Source: Cysteiniphilum halobium (GTDB taxonomy: Bacteria > Pseudomonadota > Gammaproteobacteria > Francisellales > Francisellaceae). Taken from it: a stretch of DNA of 53,033 nt. The DNA is taken from assembly GCF_003574425.1 (NCBI RefSeq), contig NZ_QLIU01000042.1:1-53033 (forward strand), written 5' to 3'. Both the position numbers and the translations under genes were made by a program. Shown in pieces: positions 7,983-18,803 of the stretch (position 1 is its first letter; the number at the start of each line of letters is the position of its first letter). The notes under the pieces were generated by a model. It was not told the origin of the DNA. It made no database searches and saw nothing but the letters and a program-made list of their open reading frames with translations.

Positions 7983-8906
7983 ATGTTACCATCAAATAGT
8001 GCGCTTATTCGGCGTACTGAGTACATTACAAAAATTCGCAAATTTTTTGCCCAAAGAGGTGTGTTAGAAGTTGATACTCCTTTGTCCTACTCTTATCCTG
8101 TGAGTGACCCATATATCGATGCTTTTGCTATTGAAACACAATCAGGAACACGCTTTTTGCAAACCTCGCCTGAATATGCAATGAAGAGATTATTGGCACA
8201 AGGCTCAGGCAGTATTTATCAGATCTGTAAGGCATTTCGTGATGATCCAAAAGCGCAATACCACAACCACGAATTTACCATGCTTGAATGGTATCGTGTG
8301 GGATTGGATGATGAAGCATTGCGTGAGGAAATCGCGCAAATGTTACTTGTACTTAATCCTCAATCATCCATTGAGTACTTTAGCTATAAAGCATTATTTC
8401 ATCAGTTTATAGGCATCAATCCACATGCGGCAGACTTAATTACTTTGCAAAAGTTGGTTTATCAGCATGTGGGTGATATTCAAGGTTTAGCAAATCCAAA
8501 TGTCATCGAGTGCTTAGATTTATTATTTACCCATGTGATTGAACCTAAACTTAAAGCACACCAGTTTGTGTTTGTTTATGATTACCCAGAAGTTCAGGCA
8601 GCTTTAGCGCGTGTCATGCCAGATAGCAGTGGGCAGGTGGTTGCTAAACGTTTTGAGCTTTTTTATCAAGGGGTTGAATTAGCCAATGGCTATTATGAAC
8701 TGATCAGTGCAACTGAACAAGCAAAGCGGTTTCAAGATGATATACACCTGCGTCAAGCACTTGGCAAAACTTTAGTGCCGATTGATCAAGACTTATTAGC
8801 TTGTCTTGATCAAATACCTGAATGCTCAGGTGTTGCTTTGGGGTTAGATCGCCTTATCATGTGTCTTGAAGAGTATGCTGATATACACGAAGTACTATAT
8901 TGCTAG
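7983..8906 (+). CDS. epmA: Elongation factor P--(R)-beta-lysine ligase EpmA
   Basis: A truncated class II lysyl-tRNA-synthetase paralogue that attaches (R)-beta-lysine to EF-P, easing ribosome stalling at polyproline. The 307 residues hold only the catalytic core: no anticodon-binding OB domain, as expected for EpmA and unlike LysS. Motif 2 appears as ICKAFRDDPKAQYHNHEFTM and motif 3 as GVALGLDRLIMCL; YPVSDPYIDAF and LANGYYELI match the EpmA pocket. EpmB and EF-P are not in the window. Likely transcribed from the repeat-borne promoter just upstream. Confidence 0.95.
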   Translation: MLPSNSALIRRTEYITKIRKFFAQRGVLEVDTPLSYSYPVSDPYIDAFAIETQSGTRFLQTSPEYAMKRLLAQGSGSIYQICKAFRDDPKAQYHNHEFTMLEWYRVGLDDEALREEIAQMLLVLNPQSSIEYFSYKALFHQFIGINPHAADLITLQKLVYQHVGDIQGLANPNVIECLDLLFTHVIEPKLKAHQFVFVYDYPEVQAALARVMPDSSGQVVAKRFELFYQGVELANGYYELISATEQAKRFQDDIHLRQALGKTLVPIDQDLLACLDQIPECSGVALGLDRLIMCLEEYADIHEVLYC

Positions 8907-8923
8907 ATTATTGGGCGTAAAGC

Positions 8924-8952
8924 TTGAGCGTTAAGCCAATCGGCTATATGCT
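8924..8952 (+). promoter_or_regulatory. Possible talB promoter
   Basis: TTGAGC (8924-8929), 17-bp spacer, TATGCT (8947-8952), about 50 bp before the talB ATG. Moderate match only. Confidence 0.3.
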
Positions 8953-9003
8953 ATGACGCAGTGATTGGATAAAAATAAAAGTCGGAAAAATGGAAAAATT
9001 AAG

Positions 9004-9957
9004 ATGAATAAATTAGAACAATTAAAAGAAATGACCAAAGTGGTTGCCGATACCGGTGATTTCGCGCAGATCGAAGCGTATCAACCTGTTGATGCCACAA
9101 CGAACCCAAGTTTATTATTAAATGCTGCTAAAATGCCAGCGTATGATTATGTAATCGAACAAGCATTGGCAAAAAGTGCACATTTAAGTGGAAAATCACG
9201 TGTTGACGAGGCGATGCTTGATATGGCAGTTAGTTTCGGTGTCGAAATTTTAAAGGTCATTCCAGGTCGCGTTTCTACTGAAGTTGATGCGCGTTTATCG
9301 TTTGAGACACAAGCTACCATCGATTATGCGCGTCGTTTGATTCATAAATATCAAGAAACTGGTGTCGATAAATCACGTATTTTGATTAAGATTGCCTCAA
9401 CGTGGGAAGGGATTAAGGCCGCTGAAGTGCTTGAAAAAGAGGGTATTAATTGTAACTTAACCTTGATGTTTAGTATCGCGCAGGCGATCGCCTGTGCTCA
9501 GGCTAAAGTCTTCTTGATCTCACCATTTGTGGGGCGTATCACTGACTGGTATATGAAAGAGCAAGGTGCCACAAGTTTCCCCGATGTCAGTGAAGATAAT
9601 GGTGTTTTATCAGTCAAAGAAATCTATCAACATTATAAGCGTTATGGTTATCAAACGATTGTAATGGGAGCAAGTTTTCGGCATGTTGGACAAGTCGAAG
9701 CTTTGGCAGGCTGTGATGCATTGACGATTGCGCCAAACTTATTACAGCAGTTGCAACAGGACGATAATACATTAAATAGGCAATTAGCTAAGAGCGAAAA
9801 AACCAATCAACCAGATCGTAAATTAATGGAAGGTGATTTTAGATGGGCAATGAATGAAAGCCCAATGGCGACGGAAAAATTAGCCGAAGGTATTCGCAAA
9901 TTTGCAATTGACACAGTAAAGCTTGAGAAATTAATCGAACACAAATTAGGGTTATAA
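9004..9957 (+). CDS. talB: Transaldolase
   Basis: Moves a dihydroxyacetone unit between sedoheptulose-7-P and glyceraldehyde-3-P in the non-oxidative pentose phosphate pathway. The ATG at 9004 gives 317 residues, exactly the E. coli TalB length. An in-frame extension to 8965 is rejected. Signature [13 protein letters not shown] (residues 32-44) and the Schiff-base lysine in [17 protein letters not shown] are present, as is [16 protein letters not shown]. ispG follows 7 bp downstream, suggesting co-transcription, an unusual pairing. Transketolase is not in the window. Confidence 0.97.
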   Translation: MNKLEQLKEMTKVVADTGDFAQIEAYQPVDATTNPSLLLNAAKMPAYDYVIEQALAKSAHLSGKSRVDEAMLDMAVSFGVEILKVIPGRVSTEVDARLSFETQATIDYARRLIHKYQETGVDKSRILIKIASTWEGIKAAEVLEKEGINCNLTLMFSIAQAIACAQAKVFLISPFVGRITDWYMKEQGATSFPDVSEDNGVLSVKEIYQHYKRYGYQTIVMGASFRHVGQVEALAGCDALTIAPNLLQQLQQDDNTLNRQLAKSEKTNQPDRKLMEGDFRWAMNESPMATEKLAEGIRKFAIDTVKLEKLIEHKLGL

Positions 9958-9964
9958 CCATACT

Positions 9965-11167
9965 ATGCACAAGTCTATTGCGGTAAAAGTAGGGAATATT
10001 ACGATAGGTGGAGGGGCTCCGGTTGCCGTGCAATCGATGACTGATACAGCTACTGCTGATATTGAAAAAACGGTTTCACAAGTTTTAGCACTTCATCGAG
10101 CCGGTAGCGAGCTTGTGCGGATTACGGTTAATGATGAAGAGGCTGCTAAAGCCGTCCCTGAGATTAAAAAGCGTTTATTACAAAGGGATTGTGATGTACC
10201 CTTGGTTGGAGATTTTCATTATAATGGTCATAGGTTATTAGCGGATTTCCCAGAGTGTGCTAAGGCACTGGATAAATATCGTATTAATCCAGGTAATGTT
10301 GGCTTTGGGCGCAAAAAAGATACGCAATTTGCTGAGATTATACAAAAGGCGATTGAATATGATAAACCGGTGCGCATAGGTGTCAATTGGGGTAGCTTAG
10401 ATCAAGCCTTATTGGCAAAATTAATGGATGAGAATAGTCAACTCACCGTACCGTTATCCGCGCGTGAGATTATGCACAAAGCACTGATTGAGTCAGCTTT
10501 ATCAAGTGCTGAGTATGCTGAGAGCCTGGGGCTTAAAGCCAATAAGATTATCGTGTCATGTAAGGTCAGTGATGTTCAAGATTTGATTGAAGTCTATCAA
10601 AAGCTCGCGCGTGAATGTCCATATCCTTTACACTTAGGTTTGACCGAAGCAGGAATGGGAATTAAAGGCATTGTTGCTAGCAGTGTAAGCCTTGGCTATC
10701 TATTACAACAAGGTATTGGAGATACGATTCGTGTGTCATTAACGCCTGAACCCGGTGCGCCACGCACCAATGAAGTGAAAGTTTGTCGTGAGATCTTGCA
10801 AACCATGGGCTTACGAGCCTTCACTCCAACGGTTTCCTCGTGCCCAGGCTGTGGACGGACAACCAGTAGCTTTTTTCGTGAGCTTGCCAATGATATTCAA
10901 AATTATCTCAGTGAGCAAATGCTTCAGTGGAAGCAGCAATATATTGGTGTTGAGAATATGAAAGTTGCAGTAATGGGTTGTGTTGTCAATGGTCCTGGTG
11001 AGAGTAAGCATGCCAATATCGGTATTAGTTTGCCAGGTACGGGTGAGGCGCCTATTGCCCCTGTGTTTATTGATGGACAGAAAAAACATACATTAAGAGG
11101 TGAGCATATTGCCAAAGAGTTTATGGGTATTGTTGATCAGTATGTTAAAGCAAAGTATCAGCAATAA
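9965..11167 (+). CDS. ispG: 4-hydroxy-3-methylbut-2-en-1-yl diphosphate synthase IspG (GcpE)
   Basis: A [4Fe-4S] enzyme of the MEP isoprenoid pathway that reduces MEcPP to HMBPP using flavodoxin/ferredoxin electrons. 400 residues (E. coli 372), with the TIM-barrel start [24 protein letters not shown] and NPGNVGFG. Cluster ligands appear in SCPGCGRT and GCVVNGPGE. The product feeds IspA, encoded at 3761-4645. It is followed by a broken transposase and REP units. Confidence 0.97.
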   Translation: MHKSIAVKVGNITIGGGAPVAVQSMTDTATADIEKTVSQVLALHRAGSELVRITVNDEEAAKAVPEIKKRLLQRDCDVPLVGDFHYNGHRLLADFPECAKALDKYRINPGNVGFGRKKDTQFAEIIQKAIEYDKPVRIGVNWGSLDQALLAKLMDENSQLTVPLSAREIMHKALIESALSSAEYAESLGLKANKIIVSCKVSDVQDLIEVYQKLARECPYPLHLGLTEAGMGIKGIVASSVSLGYLLQQGIGDTIRVSLTPEPGAPRTNEVKVCREILQTMGLRAFTPTVSSCPGCGRTTSSFFRELANDIQNYLSEQMLQWKQQYIGVENMKVAVMGCVVNGPGESKHANIGISLPGTGEAPIAPVFIDGQKKHTLRGEHIAKEFMGIVDQYVKAKYQQ

Positions 11168-11190
11168 TTGAAACCTGAACAGGAAATGTT

Positions 11191-11395
11191 ATGTTAGAAA
11201 AGCATCATCGACATACCGTTCGACTTAAAGGATATGATTATGCGCAAAAGCAAACATGTGGTGAAATAATTTGGCAGCGCAATTATTATGAGCATGTTAT
11301 GCGCGATGAGAATGATTACAACCGAGTTTAATGAGTATATCGAGAACAATCCTCAAAAGTGGGCATTAGATTCATTAAATCCCAATGTGCTGTAG
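11191..11395 (+). pseudogene. Remnant of a REP-associated tyrosine transposase (RAYT/TnpA-REP)
   Basis: Reading from the ATG at 11191 gives MLEKHHRHTVRLKGYDYAQ, the typical RAYT N-terminus. It then jumps straight to a typical C-terminus (EIIWQRNYYEHVMRDENDYNR), so the central ~100 residues that should hold the HUH and catalytic Tyr region are missing. A stop at 11329 interrupts this frame, but the +1 frame continues as FNEYIENNPQKWALDSLNPN to a stop at 11393. So it shows an internal deletion plus a frameshift. That second stop lies inside a REP unit (11392), the sequence type such enzymes act on. Not functional. Confidence 0.85.
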
Positions 11396-11475
11396 GGGCG
11401 TATTGTATACGTCAAATAAAATACGAGCAGGCGTTGAACTTAAATATCTATCGTAGGGGCGTATTGCATACGCCC
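11392..11475 (+). repeat. Two REP units (GTAGGGGCG...ATACG)
   Basis: REP units at 11392-11411 and 11453-11475, both reading GTAGGGGCGTATTG then YATACG, in direct orientation 61 bp apart. They flank the 3' end of the RAYT remnant and precede the fadH-type gene. The 114 bp from 11396 to 11509 hold nothing else apart from the ribosome-binding site AGAGGAG at about 11491. Confidence 0.85.
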
Positions 11476-11503
11476 ATTAGAGAAAAGTTAAAGAGGAGTT
11501 TAG

Positions 11504-13546
<2,043 letters not shown>

Positions 13547-13556
13547 GGGTGAAGGA

Positions 13557-13598
13557 AAATAAAGTAAAAGGTTTGCAACGCAAACATTTAGTTTATTT
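13557..13598. terminator. Bidirectional intrinsic terminator
   Basis: GTTTGC-AAC-GCAAAC hairpin (13571-13585) enclosed by AAATAAA (13557-13563) and TTTATTT (13592-13598), between the convergent fadH-type and Ntn hydrolase genes. It has A-rich and T-rich flanks suited to termination both ways. Confidence 0.55.
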
Positions 13599-13610
13599 TA
13601 TAACGACTCC

Positions 13611-14864
13611 TTAGTTAAATCCTAAGTTTTTGGCATCATTAAGCCCCGGAATGTCATTAATCGATAGAACTCCAGATATGTGGTCTTCTGGTGTAACTTT
13701 AATACCTGAGTTGAGTTGATCTGGTGTGTGTGCGTTAAAATCCATTTTTGTTAAATCATATTCAACAAAGCCATGGTTTAAGGTATTTTGTTTAATGCTA
13801 TCGCGATCGTAATACAATAAGTCACGATAATAAATACGTGCATTATCTAAATCTTTAATTGACTGCCATAAGGTTGCGGTTGCCTCATAGTAAGGTACGG
13901 TCACACTTGAGAGAATTGTTTTTGCTTGATATAGCGCTTGATTGATGTTTGCAGGTGTTGGTGATTCACGTGTTAGAATGCTCGCACGTACAAAACGTGA
14001 TACGGAAGTATAATCTCCAGGCATACCAAGGAGTCCCGCGTCTTCAGGTTGTGCATATTTGATGACCGTTTTGTAGTCAGGGATAAAATGAGCAAATGGT
14101 AGACTTGCTTTAGCATCTTTGTCATTTAAGCTACGATAGTATTGTAAATTTGTAAGTTGCCACTCATAATCAGGTGCATTGGTAAGTACATCTTTGGCAT
14201 GATCATAAATAATAGTTTTACCATCGATAAACTCAATGACTACACTGTGCCCGGTTTTATCACGAATGACGATGTGCAGTGGTATATCTTTGATATATAA
14301 GCCGCTTGTGGCATACATCGCTGATTCAACGAGTTGATATTTCATAATGAGTTTTAAGGCGTCAGCGGTTGATTTGGCCATGCCTAATATAAAATTAGAT
14401 AGATCATAAATACCAAGTGCTGGTCGTGGATCATGAGAATTATATTTAGGATAAATACTACCTGGCAAATAAAGCGCTGCTATACTTACCCCTTTCGTAT
14501 TTAAACCATCGGTTAATGTGTTACCAATAAAACCTAATCGCCCAAAAAAGCCATATTTATTTTGCCAGTGAGCAAGCTTATCTTCTGGGACTTTATCACG
14601 ATTGGCAATGAGATTCGTTGTATTATTAACGTTAATAAATCCCGTGTAAAAACTAAAGGCACGAGAAGTGATATGTGTCAGGTTAATATCTGTTTGAAAT
14701 ATTTTCTGATACCAGCTATAGGTTTCAAAGCTTTGAGTGTAAAGCTTTAAGGGGAAATCAAGCGTGCGCGCAGTGACATGGAAGGGAGATTTGTTGATAA
14801 AAATATCTGTGCAGGTAAAACCAAAGTTAATATATCCTATGAAAAGAATGCTTAAATAGCGCAT
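13611..14864 (-). CDS. Exported choloylglycine/penicillin V acylase-family Ntn hydrolase
   Basis: A 417-residue linear-amide C-N hydrolase (Ntn superfamily, family including bile salt hydrolase, penicillin V acylase and acid ceramidase). The start at 14864 follows an AAAGGA site and gives a signal peptide MRYLSILFIGYINFGFT; removal before Cys18 exposes the catalytic nucleophile in CTDIFI. Downstream, VTARTLDFPL carries the conserved Arg and Asp of the active site, GLNTKGVSIAALYLP and VVIEFIDGKTIIYD match later core strands. It likely acts in the periplasm on N-acyl amides (e.g. N-acyl-homoserine lactones or host bile/lipid amides); the substrate is not determinable. It lies 38 bp downstream of ubiA, possibly in the same transcript. 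Confidence 0.88.
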   Translation of the reverse strand: MRYLSILFIGYINFGFTCTDIFINKSPFHVTARTLDFPLKLYTQSFETYSWYQKIFQTDINLTHITSRAFSFYTGFINVNNTTNLIANRDKVPEDKLAHWQNKYGFFGRLGFIGNTLTDGLNTKGVSIAALYLPGSIYPKYNSHDPRPALGIYDLSNFILGMAKSTADALKLIMKYQLVESAMYATSGLYIKDIPLHIVIRDKTGHSVVIEFIDGKTIIYDHAKDVLTNAPDYEWQLTNLQYYRSLNDKDAKASLPFAHFIPDYKTVIKYAQPEDAGLLGMPGDYTSVSRFVRASILTRESPTPANINQALYQAKTILSSVTVPYYEATATLWQSIKDLDNARIYYRDLLYYDRDSIKQNTLNHGFVEYDLTKMDFNAHTPDQLNSGIKVTPEDHISGVLSINDIPGLNDAKNLGFN

Positions 14865-14902
14865 GTAAAATCCTTTTTGTGTGTTAATTGTATAAAGTAT
14901 AG

Positions 14903-15736
14903 CTATTGCATCAAAATTGCCAATAGAATAACAAGACCGATCCAATGGTTATCTGAAAATGCTTTAATGCATTGGGCAATACCACCCTTTTGCCAAGTTT
15001 TATGCTGGTAAAAAAACAAAATAGCAACGATAACTAAGGACAGAAAAAAGGCAGTATTATAATGTTGCATCATGCCAAAAATGGCTAAACAAGTAATGGT
15101 TAAGATCTGAAAAATTATCATGATAATAAGATTATGCTTACCAAAGGTAATGGCAGAGGAGTGTAAATTTAGTGATAAATCATAGTCTTTATCAGCTAGC
15201 GCATACATTGTATCATAAGAGATCGTCCAAAAAATGCTAGCAAGATACAATACCCAAGCTGAGCAAGGTATTGTGTTAAGAATGGATGCATAAGCCATAA
15301 TAATACCAAAATTAAAAGCAAAACCTAAAACCAGTTGAGGTAATGCAAAAAAACGCTTAAAAAGCGGATAACTAAGTGCCAGTATGGCAGCAACAAGTGA
15401 TAGAAAAATAGTTAGTAGATTAAGCTGCAACACGAGGATAAAAGCGATAAGAAGTAATAGCACGCCAACGAAAACAGCTTGTTTAACAGTGATTTCTCCG
15501 GTTGCTATCGGACGCGTGGCCGTGCGTTTAACCTGGCCGTCAAAGTTGCGATCGGCAATGTCGTTAAAAATGCATCCAGCAGTGCGCATAATAATTACAC
15601 CAAGCACAAAGATAATAAAAACTTTCAAGTTGGGTAGGGCGGGAGTCGCTGCAAAAAGTCCCCATAAGGTGGGGTAAAGAATGATTAAAATAGGAATTGG
15701 GCGATGTAGACGCATCAAATAAAAATAAGCTTTCAT
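14903..15736 (-). CDS. ubiA: 4-hydroxybenzoate polyprenyltransferase UbiA
   Basis: Integral membrane prenyltransferase joining the polyprenyl chain to 4-hydroxybenzoate in ubiquinone synthesis. 277 residues with eight or nine hydrophobic segments. Both aspartate-rich Mg2+/diphosphate motifs are visible: NDIADRNFDGQVKRT (about residues 58-72) and YDTMYALADKDYDLSL (about 174-189). The N-terminal LMRLHRPIP and YPTLWGL are family hallmarks. Follows ubiC by 52 bp, the same order as in E. coli. Confidence 0.96.
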   Translation of the reverse strand: MKAYFYLMRLHRPIPILIILYPTLWGLFAATPALPNLKVFIIFVLGVIIMRTAGCIFNDIADRNFDGQVKRTATRPIATGEITVKQAVFVGVLLLLIAFILVLQLNLLTIFLSLVAAILALSYPLFKRFFALPQLVLGFAFNFGIIMAYASILNTIPCSAWVLYLASIFWTISYDTMYALADKDYDLSLNLHSSAITFGKHNLIIMIIFQILTITCLAIFGMMQHYNTAFFLSLVIVAILFFYQHKTWQKGGIAQCIKAFSDNHWIGLVILLAILMQ

Positions 15737-15788
15737 ATCAGTCTTTTATTTATATCAAGAAGATAAGTATATCTGTTTTAGGTTAAGT

Positions 15789-16280
15789 TTACACAGGTGG
15801 CATACGTACAAAAAATTCTTCAATCAACAGCTGATGTTCTACATCAAGTGTAAAAATAGAGGCGCGCATCCATAGTGGAGTGCTAGAAAAGCTGTCATTT
15901 ACATTGAGTTTATGCCTTAAGAGGTCAAACGGACATTGCTTAACATAGAATTCACTGCGTTTGATGTGGGTATTTTTAAATAAAAAATGCTCGCCAATCG
16001 AGTTATTGCCTAAGGAGTCAAAACAATCTTGATAACGCTTATAGGTATTTTGTGGAATTATCGTGCGACCAAACACATAGATGTTATCTTGATGATAGTG
16101 CTTAATCAGACGAATGCGACTTGTGCGCTCACTCAAGTTTAAAAGCTCAGCTTCATCATCATCCATTAAGGCATGGTATTCTTCAATGCAGTGTAAACTG
16201 ATGTTGGGAATGAGTTGTGCTAAGGTAACACCCAAGCGCTTAACATCGAATAACCAATACTTAAGCTCAGTTGGTAGCAT
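15789..16280 (-). CDS. ubiC: Chorismate pyruvate-lyase UbiC
   Basis: Makes 4-hydroxybenzoate and pyruvate from chorismate, the entry to ubiquinone synthesis. The start MLPTELKYWLF at 16280 gives 163 residues (E. coli 165); in-frame extensions to 16313 or 16334 (the latter a TTG) add unneeded residues. Conserved features: SRIRLI, the substrate-pocket segment VFGRTIIP, LGNNSIGEHLF-like LGNNSIGEHFLF, and the C-terminal HQLLIEEFFV, where the conserved Glu sits. Ribosome-binding site weak. First gene of ubiC-ubiA. Confidence 0.88.
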   Translation of the reverse strand: MLPTELKYWLFDVKRLGVTLAQLIPNISLHCIEEYHALMDDDEAELLNLSERTSRIRLIKHYHQDNIYVFGRTIIPQNTYKRYQDCFDSLGNNSIGEHFLFKNTHIKRSEFYVKQCPFDLLRHKLNVNDSFSSTPLWMRASIFTLDVEHQLLIEEFFVRMPPV

Positions 16281-16459
16281 GATAGTTTCTTTAGTATTCC
16301 AATGACTTGTCATATAGCAAAAATAAGCTGCCAAAAAAATTTGGCTAAGATTACCACATAAAACTGATTGTAACCAATAGTTGTGACGTGCATTTTTGGC
16401 TTAGATTTGAGTAACAAAATAATTGATGTTATTTCGAACAAATTAACTTTAAATAGTTC

Positions 16460-16487
16460 TGTACCTTTTTATTTATTCAGGTACAAT
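16460..16487 (+). promoter_or_regulatory. Inverted repeat and possible -10 upstream of the DEAD-box helicase
   Basis: TGTACCT (16460-16466) and AGGTACA (16479-16485) form a perfect 7-bp dyad. TACAAT (16482-16487) at its right arm could be a -10 box, which would leave a leader of nearly 100 nt before the ATG at 16593. A long leader is typical of cold-regulated csdA genes (established for E. coli). The -35 is poor. The rest of the 312-bp gap shows no gene. Confidence 0.35.
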
Positions 16488-16592
16488 GTCGCATTGAATT
16501 TATCAACAACATACTCGTCGCGTATCGTTTGTAGTCGTTTAAAACGCAGAAGGGCAGTGATGGGTATCATAACTTTTGGGTTTTAAATTACT

Positions 16593-18320
16593 ATGAATAC
16601 TGAGTCTCAAGAATTAAGCTTTCACAATTTGGGCTTAAATGACAAACTATTGTCAGCCATTGAAGCAATGGGTTATCAAACACCAACACCGATTCAAGCC
16701 AATACGATTCCTTTTGTATTGCAAGGTCGTGATGTGTTGGGTCAGGCACAAACTGGAACGGGTAAAACAGCAGCATTTGCATTACCCCTTCTAAACAATA
16801 TGGATTTATCCGGAAAGGAACGTATGCCACAAGTCTTAGTGTTAACACCAACACGTGAGCTTGCAATTCAGGTCGCTGAAGCGTTTGAGTCTTTTTCTAA
16901 AAATATTGCCAAACTTGAAGTTGCTTCTATTTATGGCGGGCAAGAGTATGGCCGTCAAATTCAGGCATTGCGTCGTGGTGTACAAGTAGTTGTCGGTACT
17001 GCTGGACGCGTGATGGATCATATGCGCAAAGGCACATTAAAGTTAGATGCACTAAAAGCATTGGTATTAGATGAAGCTGATGAAATGTTACGCATGGGCT
17101 TTATTGATGATGTTAAGTGGGTATTGTCACATACGCCTGAAGCTTGTCAACGTTTGCTGTTCTCAGCCACAATGCCGCGTGATGTGTTGGATATTGTAAA
17201 CGAATATTTGCGTGAGCCATGCAAGGTGCAGATTAAAACAAAAGCAGCAACTGCTAAAACGATTCACCAGCGCTTTTTAGTGGTCAAAGGCTTGTCTAAA
17301 TTAGATGCACTTGATCGCATTTTAGAAGTTGAAGATAGTGATGGAGTTATGGTGTTTGTTAAAACTAAAACTTCAACAATTGAAGTTGCTGATGGCTTAA
17401 AAGCACGTGGTCACTTGGCAGCAGCAATCAATGGCGATATGCAGCAAAATCAACGTGAGTATATAATTGATCAGTTAAAAGCGTCTAAGATCAATATTCT
17501 TGTGGCGACAGATGTTGTGGCACGTGGTTTGGATGTTGAGCGTATTAGTCATGTAATCAACTATGATTTACCACAAGATAATGAGGCGTACGTTCATCGC
17601 ATTGGGCGTACAGGGCGCGCTGGACGTGAAGGTGATGCAATTTCATTGATTTATACACGAGACTTGCGTCAATTGCGTATGCTTGAGCTCGTTATCCGCC
17701 ATACCTTGGAAGAGATGCAATTGCCAAGTGCTAAAGAGATAACTGAAAAACGTGTTGCACGCTTTAAACATGAAACAGCAGAGATTATCCGTCATAAAGA
17801 TCTAAGCAAGTTTAAAGAATTAATGCAGGAATTTACGACAGAGTATGGTGCGGAAGCTGATGATATGTTAGCCGCTCTTGCTTTTTTAGCACAAGGGGAT
17901 AAGAAGCTTTTTGTTAAAGAAATTCAAATTCAAGAATCAAGAAGATCAGATCGCTTTGATCGATCAGAGCGTGGTGGACGTGGTGATCGTGATGGTCGTA
18001 GAGGCGACCGAGATAGTAGATTTTCACAACGTCGTGATGGGCGTGGTGATCGTGATAGAGGATCGCGTCGCTCACCAGATATGGATATGACAACTTATCG
18101 CATCGAGGTAGGCCGCAGTGATGGTGTTGAGCCGCGTAATATCGTGGGTGCCATTGCCAATGAAGCAGGTATTACTAGTCGCAATATTGGGCATATCAAA
18201 TTATTTGATCAGTTTAGTACGGTAGATTTACCGAGTGATACACCAAAGAATGTTATCGATCACCTAAAGAAAGTGTGGGTTGCTGGTAAGAAGCTTGAGA
18301 TCAAAGAAGATAAAAGATAA
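16593..18320 (+). CDS. deaD: DEAD-box ATP-dependent RNA helicase (DeaD/CsdA type)
   Basis: 575-residue helicase. Q motif and the aromatic upstream (FHNLGLNDKLLSAIEAMGYQ...PTPIQ), motif I AQTGTGKTAAF, PTRELAIQ, motif II VLDEADEML, motif III SATMP, and motif VI HRIGRTGRAGR are all present. After the core comes an Arg/Gly/Asp-rich low-complexity linker (about residues 445-500, RSERGGRGDRDGRRGDRD and on) and a DbpA-type RNA-binding domain (YRIEVGRSDGVEPRNIVGAI...). This layout is DeaD/CsdA: ribosome biogenesis, mRNA unwinding and cold adaptation. The linker is likely disordered. Monocistronic. Confidence 0.94.
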   Translation: MNTESQELSFHNLGLNDKLLSAIEAMGYQTPTPIQANTIPFVLQGRDVLGQAQTGTGKTAAFALPLLNNMDLSGKERMPQVLVLTPTRELAIQVAEAFESFSKNIAKLEVASIYGGQEYGRQIQALRRGVQVVVGTAGRVMDHMRKGTLKLDALKALVLDEADEMLRMGFIDDVKWVLSHTPEACQRLLFSATMPRDVLDIVNEYLREPCKVQIKTKAATAKTIHQRFLVVKGLSKLDALDRILEVEDSDGVMVFVKTKTSTIEVADGLKARGHLAAAINGDMQQNQREYIIDQLKASKINILVATDVVARGLDVERISHVINYDLPQDNEAYVHRIGRTGRAGREGDAISLIYTRDLRQLRMLELVIRHTLEEMQLPSAKEITEKRVARFKHETAEIIRHKDLSKFKELMQEFTTEYGAEADDMLAALAFLAQGDKKLFVKEIQIQESRRSDRFDRSERGGRGDRDGRRGDRDSRFSQRRDGRGDRDRGSRRSPDMDMTTYRIEVGRSDGVEPRNIVGAIANEAGITSRNIGHIKLFDQFSTVDLPSDTPKNVIDHLKKVWVAGKKLEIKEDKR

Positions 18321-18333
18321 TTGTTAAGACACA

Positions 18334-18373
18334 GGGCATATGCAATACGTGGGCGTATGCCATACGCCCCTAC
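18334..18373 (-). repeat. REP units, reverse orientation
   Basis: GGGCGTATGCCATACGCCCC (18351-18370) plus TAC is a REP unit reading on the minus strand. A second, partial unit GGGCATATGCAATACG (18334-18349) lies directly upstream. Together they may form a stable hairpin at the end of the helicase transcript. Confidence 0.75.
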
Positions 18374-18474
18374 GGAAGTGTTGGCTGAGCGGAAGTTGAA
18401 GCCATCTGTTGTCTTTTTGAATTCGCTCAGGGTACAGTCGTTACTGTTGGGCAAATTATCTATTGGTGGCTTGC

Positions 18475-18570
18475 TATAGTCATTCTAATAAATACCCATA
18501 TATCTTTAACCTATATCAGTAATAGGTTATCAAGGTCACGGTTGATCGGTTATATACTGGAATGACTATA
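18475..18570. repeat. 96-bp element with TATAGTCATTC terminal inverted repeats
   Basis: TATAGTCATTC (18475-18485) and GAATGACTATA (18560-18570) are perfect 11-bp ends of a 96-bp segment. Inside, TAACCTAT-ATCAGTA-ATAGGTTA is a perfect 8-bp hairpin. The same end sequence recurs at 52939-52950. It looks like a miniature inverted-repeat element without coding capacity, in the 483-bp gap before hpd. Confidence 0.55.
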
Positions 18571-18672
18571 CAATGTGGCTTTACAATAATTATTCAATTT
18601 GTAGAATAATTCCGACTTTAAAATAATTTCAATCTTTTTTTCTTTTTCCTTTGTAATCTGGATGCAAATCTA

Positions 18673-18688
18673 GCTATGCTATGCTATG
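18673..18688. repeat. Short tandem repeat GCTAT x3
   Basis: Three consecutive GCTAT units plus one base in the hpd upstream region, about 40 bp upstream of its predicted -35. Possibly slippage-prone; significance unknown. Confidence 0.4.
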
Positions 18689-18725
18689 TTAGCGCCACTT
18701 AAGCGGGCGTGCTTCCTTTATATAC

Positions 18726-18753
18726 TTGGCATAATAAGTCAGTAAGTTATTAT
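18726..18753 (+). promoter_or_regulatory. Promoter and dyad operator of the hpd cluster
   Basis: TTGGCA (18726-18731), 16-bp spacer, TATTAT (18748-18753): five of six matches to each sigma70 box. The dyad ATAATAA (18731-18737) / TTATTAT (18747-18753) spans the spacer and -10, where a repressor would block polymerase. Predicted start of transcription is near 18760, giving a leader of about 44 nt. Confidence 0.55.
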
Positions 18754-18761
18754 CTGGAGTG

Positions 18762-18795
18762 CCTTGTTTTTTAACAATTCCTTAGCAACAAGGAG
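18762..18795 (+). promoter_or_regulatory. Leader hairpin sequestering the hpd ribosome-binding site
   Basis: CCTTGTT (18762-18768) pairs perfectly with AACAAGG (18787-18793), which overlaps the Shine-Dalgarno AAGGAG (18790-18795) eight bases before the hpd ATG. The fold would lower translation unless opened by a protein, RNA, temperature or ligand (inference). Confidence 0.4.
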
Positions 18796-18803
18796 ATTTT
18801 GGA

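Noticed and set aside
13557-13598. Mobile repeat
   Set aside because: Single occurrence with typical terminator shape between convergent genes.
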